A DNA stretch of 64,000 bases from Rhizobiaceae bacterium (GTDB lineage: Bacteria; Pseudomonadota; Alphaproteobacteria; Rhizobiales; Rhizobiaceae), in assembly GCA_017643495.1 (NCBI GenBank), contig JAEPNK010000001.1, positions 1,903,623 to 1,967,622 on the forward strand, in the 5' to 3' direction. Under the pieces are notes generated by a model that saw nothing but the letters and a program-made list of their open reading frames with translations, did no database searches and had not been told where the DNA came from. The position numbers and the translations under genes are program-made. This document shows positions 55,016 through 63,790 of the stretch, one piece after another; positions within the stretch are counted from its first letter, which is position 1, and each line of letters starts with the position of its first letter.

Positions 55016-56398
55016 TCAAGACTTTTCTTTCATTGAAGCAATGCGAGCAGCCAAATCTGTCAGTTCGCGAATGCAGGTTACATCTATTCCCGCTGTCGAG
55101 GTTTCCTCGTCACGGGCAGTGGAGCAATAGGCACGGTGGAAGCCCAGTTTCCCGGCTTCCTTGAGGCGCAGACCTGCATGAGCAACGGGTCGAGTGCTGC
55201 CGGACAAGCTGATTTCGCCAAAATGTACGCTGTCAGCCGGCAGGGCTACACCACACAGTGAGGAAACAAGGGCCGCAGCAACTGCCAGGTCGGCGGCTGG
55301 CTCAACAATACGATACCCGCCGGCCACGTTCAAATACACATCATGATTGCCCAGTTTGACGCCGCAATGGGCTTCAAGCACGGCCAGAACCATTGAGAGC
55401 CTTGATGAATCCCAGCCGATAACGGCACGTCTGGGTGTACCAAGGCTGGATGGTGCGACCAGGGCCTGTATTTCGACCAAAACAGGCCTTGTTCCTTCTA
55501 CACCTGCAAAAACCGCCGCTCCGGGTGAGGTTTCATTGCGTTCCCCGAGAAAAAGCTCCGAAGGGTTGGAAACTTCACGCAAACCCTTGTCCGACATTTC
55601 GAAAACACCGATTTCATCGGTTGCCCCGAAGCGGTTCTTGACTGTTCTCAGAATACGGTAATGGTGTCCGCCTTCACCTTCAAAATACAGCACCGCATCC
55701 ACCATGTGTTCCACAACACGAGGACCGGCGATTTGCCCTTCCTTGGTAACGTGACCTACCAGCACAACACAGGTGCCGTGGTTCTTTGCATAGCGGATCA
55801 ATGCCTGGGCCGAATTTCTCACCTGGGTTACCGTACCCGGTGCAGAATCGGCCTGTTCGGTCCACAATGTCTGTATGGAATCAATGATCAACAGGGCAGG
55901 CGGCTTGCCGGTTTCTAGCGTTGCAAGAATGTTTTCTACACTTGTCTCTGCCGCAAGCCCCACGTTCTGTTCAATTGCGCCCAGACGCAGTGCGCGCATC
56001 CTGATCTGTGCCACCGCCTCTTCGCCGGAAACATAGATAACGGAATGACCCTGACCTGCGATGGCAGCAGAAGCCTGCATGAGCAAGGTCGATTTTCCTA
56101 TGCCGGGATCGCCACCCAGCAGGATGGCTGATCCTTGCACAAAACCGCCGCCGGTTGCCCTGTCGAGTTCGGATATGCCGGACGCAATTCGGGGGGCCTG
56201 TTCTGTTTCCCCTGCGAGCGAAACCAGTTGCACTGCCTGGCCCTTGCGCATTTGCTTGCCCGGGTTCGCGCCAATCCCTGCAGAAGGATTGTCCTCAACA
56301 AGTGTGTTCCATTCCCCGCATGAATCGCATTTGCCAGACCATTGGGGAAAGGAACTGCCACAACTCTGGCAGACAAACTGGGTTCGTGTTTTGGCCAA
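55016..56398 (-). CDS. radA: DNA repair protein RadA
   Basis: RecA-like helicase that extends recombination intermediates. 460 residues: zinc finger 'FVCQSCGSSFPQWSGKCDSC', Walker A 'LLGGDPGIGKSTLLMQ', Walker B 'ALLIIDSIQTLW', the RadA motif 'VKNRFGATDEIGVF', and a C-terminal Lon-protease-like domain (about 280-450) lacking a catalytic Ser. Starts 2 bp after the alr stop, so co-transcribed with it. Confidence 0.96.
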   Translation of the reverse strand: MAKTRTQFVCQSCGSSFPQWSGKCDSCGEWNTLVEDNPSAGIGANPGKQMRKGQAVQLVSLAGETEQAPRIASGISELDRATGGGFVQGSAILLGGDPGIGKSTLLMQASAAIAGQGHSVIYVSGEEAVAQIRMRALRLGAIEQNVGLAAETSVENILATLETGKPPALLIIDSIQTLWTEQADSAPGTVTQVRNSAQALIRYAKNHGTCVVLVGHVTKEGQIAGPRVVEHMVDAVLYFEGEGGHHYRILRTVKNRFGATDEIGVFEMSDKGLREVSNPSELFLGERNETSPGAAVFAGVEGTRPVLVEIQALVAPSSLGTPRRAVIGWDSSRLSMVLAVLEAHCGVKLGNHDVYLNVAGGYRIVEPAADLAVAAALVSSLCGVALPADSVHFGEISLSGSTRPVAHAGLRLKEAGKLGFHRAYCSTARDEETSTAGIDVTCIRELTDLAARIASMKEKS

Positions 56399-56400
56399 AC

Positions 56401-57510
56401 TTAACCTCCGCGATATTCGCGATGATAGCGGTTGCCGAGTGAGGTTAGAAGCTCATACCCGATGGTTCCACAGGCTCTGGCCAAATCGTCAACAGGAATG
56501 GTGTTTCCGAAAAGTTCGAGCCACTGGTTTTCATCCAGTACTTGCTGAGGGACATCGGTAACATCAAAAGTAGTCAGGTCCATTGATACACGTCCCAGTA
56601 CCGGCACACGATGGCCTGCAATCGCTCCCATTGCTCCGGCTGAACCGTCTTTGCGCAAGGTAACTCCGGCTCCCGAAGCCGAGCGATGATACCCATCCGC
56701 ATAGCCGCCAGAGCACACAGCTACCTTTGTTTCACGGTCGAGATGCTGTTCTGCTCCATATCCGATGGTTTCTCCCTTTTCCGCACGCCGGATTTGTAGA
56801 ATTCGTGCTTCGGCTGTAACAACTGGTTTCATGGGGTTTGGTACGTTGTTCACTGCTTCCGCACCATATAGCGCAATGCCCGGCCTCGTAGTGCTGAAGT
56901 GATAGTCTGCACCAAGCATGATACCGGCACTGTTCGCAAAGCAGGTTGACAGACCGGGAAACTGTTCTGCGGTTTGGATAAATGTTTCCAGTTGCTGGAT
57001 GTTTTTTGGATCGTTTGGCTCATCCGCACAGGCCAAGTGAGACATCAGCATGACCGGATTAATGGAACCAAGCAATTCCGGGTTAGCTGACAATGCTTCC
57101 GCTTCTTGCATGCGCAATCCCAGGCGGTTCATGCCCGTATCGACATGGACAACAGAGGGGTGTCCTCCGCCATGTTCCTTCCACATGGCAATTTGCTCAA
57201 TGCTGGATAAAACCGGGATGATGGATTGTTCAGTCGCTGTTTTTGTCGTTTCCGCAACAACACCGTTCAAAACGATAACACGCGCATCAGGCGATATTTT
57301 CCGAACGCGGATGGCTTCTTCCATCATTGCGGTAAAAAAGGTCTTGCACCCTGCCTTTGAAAGGGCATCAACAACAGGCTCAATGCCTAGCCCATAGGCG
57401 TCTGCTTTCACCACTGCTGCGGCTTCTGCATTACCCGACTTCTGTTTCATGAAACGCCAGTTATGGACGAGTGCGCTCAAGTCGATGGTAAGTCGTGGTG
57501 CCGTGGACAT
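56401..57510 (-). CDS. alr: Alanine racemase
   Basis: PLP enzyme making D-alanine for peptidoglycan. 369 residues from ATG 57510. Seen: PLP Lys in 'AAAVVKADAYGLGIEPVV', 'HVDTGMNRLGLR', second catalytic base Tyr in 'TIGYGAEQHL', 'CSGGYADGYHRSASG' and 'GRVSMDLTTFDVTDVP'. In-frame codons up to 57567 exist but add nothing conserved. In the run dnaB-alr-radA. Confidence 0.94.
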   Translation of the reverse strand: MSTAPRLTIDLSALVHNWRFMKQKSGNAEAAAVVKADAYGLGIEPVVDALSKAGCKTFFTAMMEEAIRVRKISPDARVIVLNGVVAETTKTATEQSIIPVLSSIEQIAMWKEHGGGHPSVVHVDTGMNRLGLRMQEAEALSANPELLGSINPVMLMSHLACADEPNDPKNIQQLETFIQTAEQFPGLSTCFANSAGIMLGADYHFSTTRPGIALYGAEAVNNVPNPMKPVVTAEARILQIRRAEKGETIGYGAEQHLDRETKVAVCSGGYADGYHRSASGAGVTLRKDGSAGAMGAIAGHRVPVLGRVSMDLTTFDVTDVPQQVLDENQWLELFGNTIPVDDLARACGTIGYELLTSLGNRYHREYRGG

Positions 57511-57590
57511 GTACTTGCTGAAAGTCGTTGCGGAATACCTTGCTTGGAGCAGCATTTCGCGCTGCAATCAACCCCTTGCAGCTGTTTCCC

Positions 57591-59075
57591 TTACCCGCGG
57601 AATTCCGGTATCTGTTCATCATCGGCAATATCGGAGAAGCGTGTGTACTCGGACTGGAAGCCAAGTCGGGCAGTTCCGGTCGGTCCGTGTCGCTGCTTTG
57701 CGATAATTACTTCGGCCCTGCCGCGTGCCTTGTTGAGCTTCTCTTCCCACTCAATATGCTTTTCTGTACCGGGTTCAGGTTCACCATTCTGTAGATAATA
57801 CTCTTCGCGGTAAACAAAGAGCACAACATCCGCATCCTGTTCGATTGAGCCGGATTCCCTGAGATCGGAAAGCTGTGGGCGTTTGTCGTCGCGGCTTTCA
57901 ACTTGCCTCGAAAGCTGTGAGAGGGCGATTATCGGAACATTGAGTTCCTTGGCAAGGGCCTTGAGGCCGGTAGTGATTTCGGTCACTTCCTGAACCCGGT
58001 TACCTTGGCTTTTTGATGTGCCCTGCATGAGCTGGATATAGTCAACCATCAGCACATCAAGGCCTTTTTGACGTTTCAGGCGTCTTGCCCTTGCAGCAAG
58101 CTGGGCAATGGAGATGCCCCCGGTTTCATCTATGAAAAGCGGTACTTTTGACATCTGGTTGACATAGGTTGTCAGCTTGTCAAACTCGGCTTCTGTAATT
58201 TCACCGCGCCGAATTTTCGATGAAGAAATTTCAGCTTGTTCAGAAATGATCCGGGTGGCCAATTGTTCTGCGGACATCTCCAGGGAGAAAAATCCTACAA
58301 CTCCTCCGTCCAGCGCAGAGGGAGACCCGTCTGCTTTCACATCACCGGCATACCGGCTGGCAATATTGTAGGCGATATTTGTGGCAAGGGATGTTTTGCC
58401 CATGCCCGGACGGCCGGCAAGTATGATCAGGTCTGAGGGCTGAAGACCACCCATTCGACGGTCCAGTGCTTCGATATTGCTGGCGATGCCCGAAAGACCG
58501 CCACTTCGCTGATATGCCGCCGCCGCCATTTCAAGGGCAACATTCATGGCATTCCCGAAAGTATTGAATCCCTGATCATTGCCTCCTTTTTCCGCCAATT
58601 CGAAAAGCCGCCTTTCGGCATCCTCAATCTGGTCGGACGGGGAAGTTTCAACCGGTGCATCATACGCGATATTCACCATGTCTTCGCCGATGTTGATCAG
58701 GTTTCGGCGAGTTGCCAGATCATAGATTGAACGCCCGTAATCTTCGGCATTGATGATTGTTGTGGCTTCGGCAGCCAATCGCGCAAGATATTGCGCTATG
58801 GTCATGTCGCCGATTTTTTCATCGGCGGGCAGGAAGGTCTTGATTGTAACAGGATTGGCCGTCTTGGTTGCCCGTATCATGTCCGAAGCAACCTTGAAAA
58901 TCTCCTGGTGCAGCGGTTCCATGAAATGGGCGGGTTGGAGAAAATCCGAAACCCGGTAATAGGCATCATTGTTTACCAGAATGGCGCCAAGCAGAGCCTG
59001 CTCCACCTCGATATTGTGTGGGGCAACACGATAACTTTTCTCTTCTCTTCCGATGCGTGGAACGGAGTCTGCCAT
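57591..59075 (-). CDS. dnaB: Replicative DNA helicase
   Basis: Hexameric 5'-3' helicase at the replication fork. About 494 residues from ATG 59075 ('MADSVPRIGREEKSYRVAPH'); in-frame starts up to 59159 would add as many as 28 residues. Seen: N-terminal domain 'NIEVEQALLGAILVNNDAYY', Walker A 'ILAGRPGMGKTSLATNIAY', 'FFSLEMSAEQLATRI', Walker B 'LDVLMVDYIQLM', 'IALSQLSRQVESRDDKRPQL', 'DLRESGSIEQDADVVLFVYR'. No intein. A strong terminator upstream separates it from rplI. Confidence 0.95.
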   Translation of the reverse strand: MADSVPRIGREEKSYRVAPHNIEVEQALLGAILVNNDAYYRVSDFLQPAHFMEPLHQEIFKVASDMIRATKTANPVTIKTFLPADEKIGDMTIAQYLARLAAEATTIINAEDYGRSIYDLATRRNLINIGEDMVNIAYDAPVETSPSDQIEDAERRLFELAEKGGNDQGFNTFGNAMNVALEMAAAAYQRSGGLSGIASNIEALDRRMGGLQPSDLIILAGRPGMGKTSLATNIAYNIASRYAGDVKADGSPSALDGGVVGFFSLEMSAEQLATRIISEQAEISSSKIRRGEITEAEFDKLTTYVNQMSKVPLFIDETGGISIAQLAARARRLKRQKGLDVLMVDYIQLMQGTSKSQGNRVQEVTEITTGLKALAKELNVPIIALSQLSRQVESRDDKRPQLSDLRESGSIEQDADVVLFVYREEYYLQNGEPEPGTEKHIEWEEKLNKARGRAEVIIAKQRHGPTGTARLGFQSEYTRFSDIADDEQIPEFRG

Positions 59076-59248
59076 GGATTTGCTTTCTGGTTCGAACTGC
59101 TCGTGTTGTTGTAACAGAGATACAGGAGGCATGCCTGCGGATATGGCAAACATGCTCATATTTGCCCATGATCCACTTCAATTCACAGCCAAATCAAAAT
59201 AAAGAAAATATTGATTGACCGAGAATGCGCGATTCCCTTTGCGGAGGC

Positions 59249-59278
59249 AAAAAAAAGCGGGAGACTGGCTCCCGCTTG
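59249..59278 (-). terminator. Intrinsic terminator after rplI
   Basis: On the minus strand: AAGCGGGAGCC, short loop, CTCCCGCTT followed by eight T. Strong GC stem plus T-run, 25 bp past the rplI stop; ends the rpsF-rpsR-DUF2232-rplI transcript before dnaB. Confidence 0.92.
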
Positions 59279-59303
59279 AAGATACTTGCCAGTCCTGTTG
59301 GAA

Positions 59304-59942
59304 TCAGGACTGTTGCTCTTCGCTGTCGTCTGCGGTCTCGCCTTCAGCAGCTTCGGTTCCCTCAGCAAGTTCAACTTCCTCGGGGTTTTCAAAAACTTCT
59401 GAAAGGTCGAGGTCGTCTTCAAAGTCGGTAGCCTGATGTTCAAACTGCTCGTCACGCGCAGTCAGGTCCTCACCAGCCTCCTGGCGTTCGGCTTCGTCTT
59501 CGGAACGGGCAACGTTGACTGAAATTTCCGCGTTCACTTCAGGGTGGAGAGCGATCTCAAGCGCGTGAATGCCGATAACCTTGATCGGGTTGGTCAGGTT
59601 GACCTGGTTGCGCGATACCTTGAAGCCGTTTTCGTCAAGTACAGCTGCAATGTCCCGGGGTGATACAGAACCGTAAAGCTGTCCGGTCTGGCCTGCAGAA
59701 CGGATAAGAACGTATGAATTGCCGTCGAGGGCGTCCTTGATCTTCTCCGCATCGGACTTGCGCTCTTCATTGCGTGCTTCCAGTTCGGCACGCTGTGCCT
59801 CGAAAACAGCCTTGTTGGCTTCATTCGCACGAAGCGCCTTGCCTTGCGGAAGAAGGAAGTTGCGGGCAAAGCCCGGTTTGACGGACACGATCTCGCCCAT
59901 CTGGCCCAGTTTTGCGATGCGTTCAAGAAGGATGACATCCAT
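59304..59942 (-). CDS. rplI: 50S ribosomal protein bL9
   Basis: 212 residues. N-terminal rRNA-binding part '[20 protein letters not shown]' and '[18 protein letters not shown]', long helix, and C-terminal domain '[20 protein letters not shown]' are normal (about 1-148). After that comes a strongly acidic extension (about 149-212, Glu/Asp/Ala) not present in E. coli bL9; such tails are frequent in alphaproteobacteria. Last gene before the terminator. Confidence 0.96.
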   Translation of the reverse strand: MDVILLERIAKLGQMGEIVSVKPGFARNFLLPQGKALRANEANKAVFEAQRAELEARNEERKSDAEKIKDALDGNSYVLIRSAGQTGQLYGSVSPRDIAAVLDENGFKVSRNQVNLTNPIKVIGIHALEIALHPEVNAEISVNVARSEDEAERQEAGEDLTARDEQFEHQATDFEDDLDLSEVFENPEEVELAEGTEAAEGETADDSEEQQS

Positions 59943-59966
59943 GGTTTTGTTCCTTTCAGTAAAATG

Positions 59967-60908
59967 TCATTGGCCGTTCTTCGACGGCGGATATGCAGGG
60001 ATGCCGTTGATGTTTCGAAATATTCCGGTAACGGCAAACAGGTAAATCGGAAGATAGAGTATGGCGATCAGCGCATAGGCTATGATCACCAGCAGTAGCC
60101 CGCCGGGATTTTGACGGGACTTGAGATGAAGGTTGGCAAGTCCGAGAAGGGCGAATGCCATGATGAAGATTCCAGCAACAACGCCGGAAACCAGTTGCAC
60201 TTGCCCGCTTGCAAACGAGGCAAGCACAATGCTGGCTATCAGAATGAAAAGAGCAATTCTTGGCAGATTGGCCGTGGCAGGAATATCGTCGCGCGGCCGC
60301 GGCATGAGAGACAGCGAACGGGCGACAATTCCGGACAGATAGAGATTGGCAACATGAACGACCAGCCAAACGCCCGAAAAGACAAACGGCATGATCCGTA
60401 TGATGCCATTGGCAAAACCGTCAAGTTCTGCCGGTGTCATGGTTTGTGCGTCAGGGTTTTGCCGAAGGATTTCCTCCACTGCGGCTTTCATCTGATTTGA
60501 AAGAAGGGCTTCATCATATCCGACCAGAAATCCCAGCGCGATAATCCCTATGGAAAGCATGGCACAAAGGTTGAAAAACAACTGGGGCAGGGGAAACCAT
60601 TCCAGGTTTCCGTCTGCATCTTGCTGTGCAAGATTGACCTGATGACCGATGATCGAAGCCGGTATCGTAAAAGCAAAGCCGATTACGATTGCGGACTGCG
60701 TGCTGCCGACGATACCAGCAACCAGAATGGCAACGATTGAACTGCCAACACCCGCCACCGTTCCATAGCACAATGCGGCCACATAGATCGGGAATGCGCC
60801 CAGCAGCAACAATGGCATGCCGCCCGGGCCAAGACGCGCAGCTGACAGCACAAACAGGGCGCTGGCAAGGCCTGCAACCAGAATGGCTATGATATCTCGG
60901 GTCTTCAT
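59967..60908 (-). CDS. DUF2232 membrane protein
   Basis: 313 residues, about eight hydrophobic segments ('IIAILVAGLASALFVLSAAR', 'LFILIASIVLASFASGQVQL', 'LLLVIIAYALIAILYLPIYL'). The DUF2232/YybS-like family sits between rpsR and rplI in alphaproteobacteria and in Bacillus next to rplI, and its function is unknown. A periplasmic or cytosolic loop around residues 150-175 is polar. Co-transcribed with the ribosomal genes, 24 bp upstream of rplI. Confidence 0.86.
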   Translation of the reverse strand: MKTRDIIAILVAGLASALFVLSAARLGPGGMPLLLLGAFPIYVAALCYGTVAGVGSSIVAILVAGIVGSTQSAIVIGFAFTIPASIIGHQVNLAQQDADGNLEWFPLPQLFFNLCAMLSIGIIALGFLVGYDEALLSNQMKAAVEEILRQNPDAQTMTPAELDGFANGIIRIMPFVFSGVWLVVHVANLYLSGIVARSLSLMPRPRDDIPATANLPRIALFILIASIVLASFASGQVQLVSGVVAGIFIMAFALLGLANLHLKSRQNPGGLLLVIIAYALIAILYLPIYLFAVTGIFRNINGIPAYPPSKNGQ

Positions 60909-61037
60909 GTCGCTGTCCTGTCTTGCAGGGAAATCCCTGAACAGTTAGAGGTTTCTGGAACCTCAACTCGGTTTCAATTGTATTGCCCGCTCCAGGGGCA
61001 GCAGCCGGAGGAATGTTTCCCCCGGCGGTCTTGTTAT

Positions 61038-61286
61038 TCAGCCGATTACGTAAGGCAGAAGGCCAAGAAAACGGGCGCGCTTGATTGCTTGGGCAAGCTC
61101 ACGCTGCTTCTTTTGGCTTACTGCTGAGATACGTGAAGGCACGATCTTGCCACGCTCTGAAATATAGCGTTGCAGGAGTTTTGTATCCTTGTAGTCAATT
61201 TTCGGCGCATTCGGGCCGGAAAACGGACAGGTTTTGCGGCGACGGTTGAATGGGCGGCGTCCGCCGGAAGTGGATGCAATGGCCAT
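61038..61286 (-). CDS. rpsR: 30S ribosomal protein bS18
   Basis: 82 residues, basic. Seen: '[20 protein letters not shown]', '[20 protein letters not shown]', '[20 protein letters not shown]', the standard bS18 sequence. Binds bS6 on 16S rRNA. Directly follows rpsF (5 bp). The 129 bp to the DUF2232 gene show no gene. Confidence 0.97.
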   Translation of the reverse strand: MAIASTSGGRRPFNRRRKTCPFSGPNAPKIDYKDTKLLQRYISERGKIVPSRISAVSQKKQRELAQAIKRARFLGLLPYVIG

Positions 61287-61291
61287 GTTTG

Positions 61292-61702
61292 TTATCCTTC
61301 GCTCGATTTCTTGTCAGATGAATTGCCGTCACGGTCGCGGCGCGGTCCGCGGTCATCCCTGCGTGGGCGATCATCGCGGTCGTTTTTCTTCATCATTGCA
61401 GATGGACCTTCTTCATGCTCTTCAACACGAATGGTCATGAAACGAAGCACATCTTCATTGATGCGCATCTGACGCTCCATCTCGGCGATTGCAGCCGCTG
61501 GTGCATCAATATTGATGTGAAGATAATGTGCCTTGCGGTTTTTGTTGATCCGGTAGGCAGCTGTACGCAGCCCCCAGTTTTCAACACGACCGAAGCTGCC
61601 ACCGTTTTCTTCAACGATGTTTTTGAACTGCTCAACAAGTGCTTCTGCCTGTTGGGAAGAAATATCCTGGCGTGCCAGGAATGTGTGTTCGTACAATGCC
61701 AT
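61292..61702 (-). CDS. rpsF: 30S ribosomal protein bS6
   Basis: 136 residues. Seen: '[20 protein letters not shown]', '[20 protein letters not shown]', '[20 protein letters not shown]', '[14 protein letters not shown]', followed by a charged Arg/Asp-rich tail (about 105-136). First gene of the rpsF-rpsR-DUF2232-rplI operon, with AAGGAAAGG before the ATG. A long leader is probable; the bS6:bS18 complex is known to bind such leaders in several bacteria. Confidence 0.97.
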   Translation of the reverse strand: MALYEHTFLARQDISSQQAEALVEQFKNIVEENGGSFGRVENWGLRTAAYRINKNRKAHYLHINIDAPAAAIAEMERQMRINEDVLRFMTIRVEEHEEGPSAMMKKNDRDDRPRRDDRGPRRDRDGNSSDKKSSEG

Positions 61703-62066
61703 GAAACTGGCCCTTTCCTTGTTTGTACCACAGGCTGTTGCGCAAAGCCTTCACGCCGCCTTTTCATTATGTTGCGTATTGCAACCGGAAAAGGGCTGTT
61801 CAGCGGTCGAGAGCGGAGACACGGATGGACAAGATTTGTTTAAATCTTTCAGCAGGTTATGTGAAACCTTACTGCCAACGTTCAGCCACCAGCAATCATG
61901 CCTGTGTCATTACAAGGGGCGTTATAGGGAAAAAGCCGAATTATGCAACCCTCTAAAATGTTACGGGGGGCTTGATCTGGTTTTGGTAAACTGGTTGTGT
62001 GTCATGTACGAATAACAATAATTTCCAACGCTGAGCCCAGGCTTTGAAAAGTTGGACAGGGAAGAC
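61703..62066. promoter_or_regulatory. Divergent intergenic region with rpsF promoter and long leader
   Basis: 364 bp without a gene. On the minus strand TTGCAT (61948-61943), 16-bp spacer, TATAAC (61926-61921) is the best promoter for rpsF, giving a leader of about 210 nt. Near the start of rpsF the leader RNA has a short hairpin (GGCT ... AGCC around TTGCGCAA, about 61731-61747). No confident promoter is visible for the ABC importer on the plus strand. Confidence 0.45.
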
Positions 62067-62921
62067 ATGGCAGCATCAAGCAAGAAGCCTGCCGCCAAAT
62101 CGGGCGGGAGCAAGCCATCGTCAGGGGCAGGAAAGTCTGACCAGGGCAAGTCATTGCTACCGGAAGCTGTTCAGGTTAGCGATCTTCACAAGAGTTTCGG
62201 TTCACTCGAGGTGCTTAAAGGGGTCTCGATGACTGCGCGGGAAGGCGATGTGGTTTCCATGATCGGTTCCAGTGGCTCGGGAAAAAGTACGTTTCTCAGA
62301 TGCATCAACCTTCTGGAAAAGCCGTCAAAAGGTGAAATATCGATTGGCGGTGAAGCATTCCGTTTCAAACGTGGTCCGGGTAATGAGCTAGAACCGGCAG
62401 ACAAGAAGCAGGTGCAACGTCTGCGGTCATCGCTCGGAATGGTGTTTCAAAACTTCAATTTGTGGCAGCACATGACTGTTTTGGAAAATGTCATGGAAGC
62501 ACCTGTTCAGGTGCTTGGATTGACCAAGGCGGAGGCCAGGGATCAGGCCAAGGAAATTCTCGAGCGGGTCGGCATGGCCGACAAACATGATGCTTATCCG
62601 GGGTTTCTTTCCGGAGGCCAGCAACAAAGGGCTGCCATTGCCCGTGCGCTGGCAATGGAACCGAAAGTCATGTTGTTCGATGAGCCAACATCAGCACTTG
62701 ACCCCGAACTGGTCGGCGAGGTTCTCAAGGTTATTCGCAGCCTTGCCGAAGAGGGCAGGACAATGATCCTGGTAACCCACGAAATGAAATTTGCCCGGGA
62801 TGTTTCCAGTCATGTCATGTATTTGCACCAGGGCATGGTCGAGGAAGAAGGGCCACCGAAAAAAGTATTTTACGAACCGGTAAGTGAACGCTGCCGGGAG
62901 TTTGTAAAGTCCATTCACTGA
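62067..62921 (+). CDS. Polar amino-acid ABC importer ATPase
   Basis: 284 residues. A Lys/Ser/Gly-rich N-terminal extension (about 30 residues) precedes the ATPase domain. Seen: Walker A 'MIGSSGSGKSTFLRCIN', Q-loop 'GMVFQNFNLWQHMTVLENVM', signature 'FLSGGQQQRAAIARALA', Walker B 'VMLFDEPTSALDPE', and switch His in 'MILVTHEMKFARDV'. The insert 'FRFKRGPGNELEPADKKQVQ' is typical of the histidine/octopine/arginine group (HisP, OccP). ATG 62067 follows AGGGAAG; TTG 62052 is less likely. First of an ATPase - binding protein - permease set. Confidence 0.92.
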   Translation: MAASSKKPAAKSGGSKPSSGAGKSDQGKSLLPEAVQVSDLHKSFGSLEVLKGVSMTAREGDVVSMIGSSGSGKSTFLRCINLLEKPSKGEISIGGEAFRFKRGPGNELEPADKKQVQRLRSSLGMVFQNFNLWQHMTVLENVMEAPVQVLGLTKAEARDQAKEILERVGMADKHDAYPGFLSGGQQQRAAIARALAMEPKVMLFDEPTSALDPELVGEVLKVIRSLAEEGRTMILVTHEMKFARDVSSHVMYLHQGMVEEEGPPKKVFYEPVSERCREFVKSIH

Positions 62922-62963
62922 TCAACAGACAGGAATGGCACGACAACCAAAAGGGAGAAAAAC

Positions 62964-63734
62964 ATGAGGAAACTACAGACTGTTATTGGTGCAGCGGCAT
63001 TGTCGTTGGCCATGAGTGTGATGGCCCAGGCAGAATTGCGCCTTGGTCTTGATACTGCGCCATATCCTCCATTTGCAGAGAAAAATGAAGCAGGCGAGCA
63101 AACCGGCTTCGAAATCGAGCTTGGCGAGGCAATCTGCAAGGAAATGGGAGAAACCTGCGTCTGGACACCAATCGCTTGGGACGGAATTATCCCGGCGCTG
63201 ACATCGAAGAAAATCGATGCGATTTTCGCTTCCATGTCGATTACCGAAGAGCGCATGAAAACCATCGATTTCTCCGACAAGTATTACAATACACCTGCGG
63301 CGATCGTTGCAGCCAAGGACAGTGATATTTCAAGTGATCCGGCAAGCCTGGAAGGAAAGATTGTCGGTGTGCAGGTCTCTACAACGCATGCCAACTATGC
63401 TGACAAGTACTTCAAGGACACCGCCGATAACGTGAAGACGTACCAGGCCTTTGATGAGCACAACAATGACCTTGTAGCTGGCCGTGTGGATGCCGTGGTT
63501 GGCGACAGCCTTGCTTTCAAGGATTTTCTTGAAACCGATGCTGGCAAGAACTTCGAAGTCAAGGCCGAGCTCAATGACGATGCCATCTTTGGCCCTGGTG
63601 TTGGTGTCGGCCTGCGCAAGGAAGATACGGAGTTGAAGGAAAGATTCAACGCAGCCATCAAGAAGGTCCGGGAAAACGGAACTTATGAAGAGATTGCGAA
63701 GAAATATTTCGACTTCGACATATTCGGAAGCTGA
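62964..63734 (+). CDS. Polar amino-acid binding protein of ABC importer
   Basis: 256 residues: signal peptide (MRKLQTVIGAAALSLAMSVMAQA), then family 3 solute-binding protein. Seen: 'LRLGLDTAPYPPFAEKNEAG', 'GFEIELGEAICKEMG', 'WDGIIPALTSKKIDAIFASM', 'ITEERMKTIDFSDKYYNTPA', 'VGVQVSTTHANYADKYF'. Closest to the lysine/arginine/ornithine, histidine or octopine/nopaline binders; the 'SMSITEERMKTIDFSDKYY' part fits those. A strong terminator follows, so it is likely made in excess of the permeases. Confidence 0.93.
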   Translation: MRKLQTVIGAAALSLAMSVMAQAELRLGLDTAPYPPFAEKNEAGEQTGFEIELGEAICKEMGETCVWTPIAWDGIIPALTSKKIDAIFASMSITEERMKTIDFSDKYYNTPAAIVAAKDSDISSDPASLEGKIVGVQVSTTHANYADKYFKDTADNVKTYQAFDEHNNDLVAGRVDAVVGDSLAFKDFLETDAGKNFEVKAELNDDAIFGPGVGVGLRKEDTELKERFNAAIKKVRENGTYEEIAKKYFDFDIFGS

Positions 63735-63751
63735 TTGCATCTGAACTTTTG

Positions 63752-63779
63752 GCCCCGGCACATGGTGTCGGGGCTTTTT
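63752..63779 (+). terminator. Terminator/attenuator between binding protein and permease genes
   Basis: GCCCCGGCAC, loop ATG, GTGTCGGGGC (one wobble) then five T, 18 bp past the binding-protein stop and 12 bp before the permease start. Partial termination here would give more binding protein than permease. Confidence 0.8.
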
Positions 63780-63790
63780 GCAGGTAGCCC

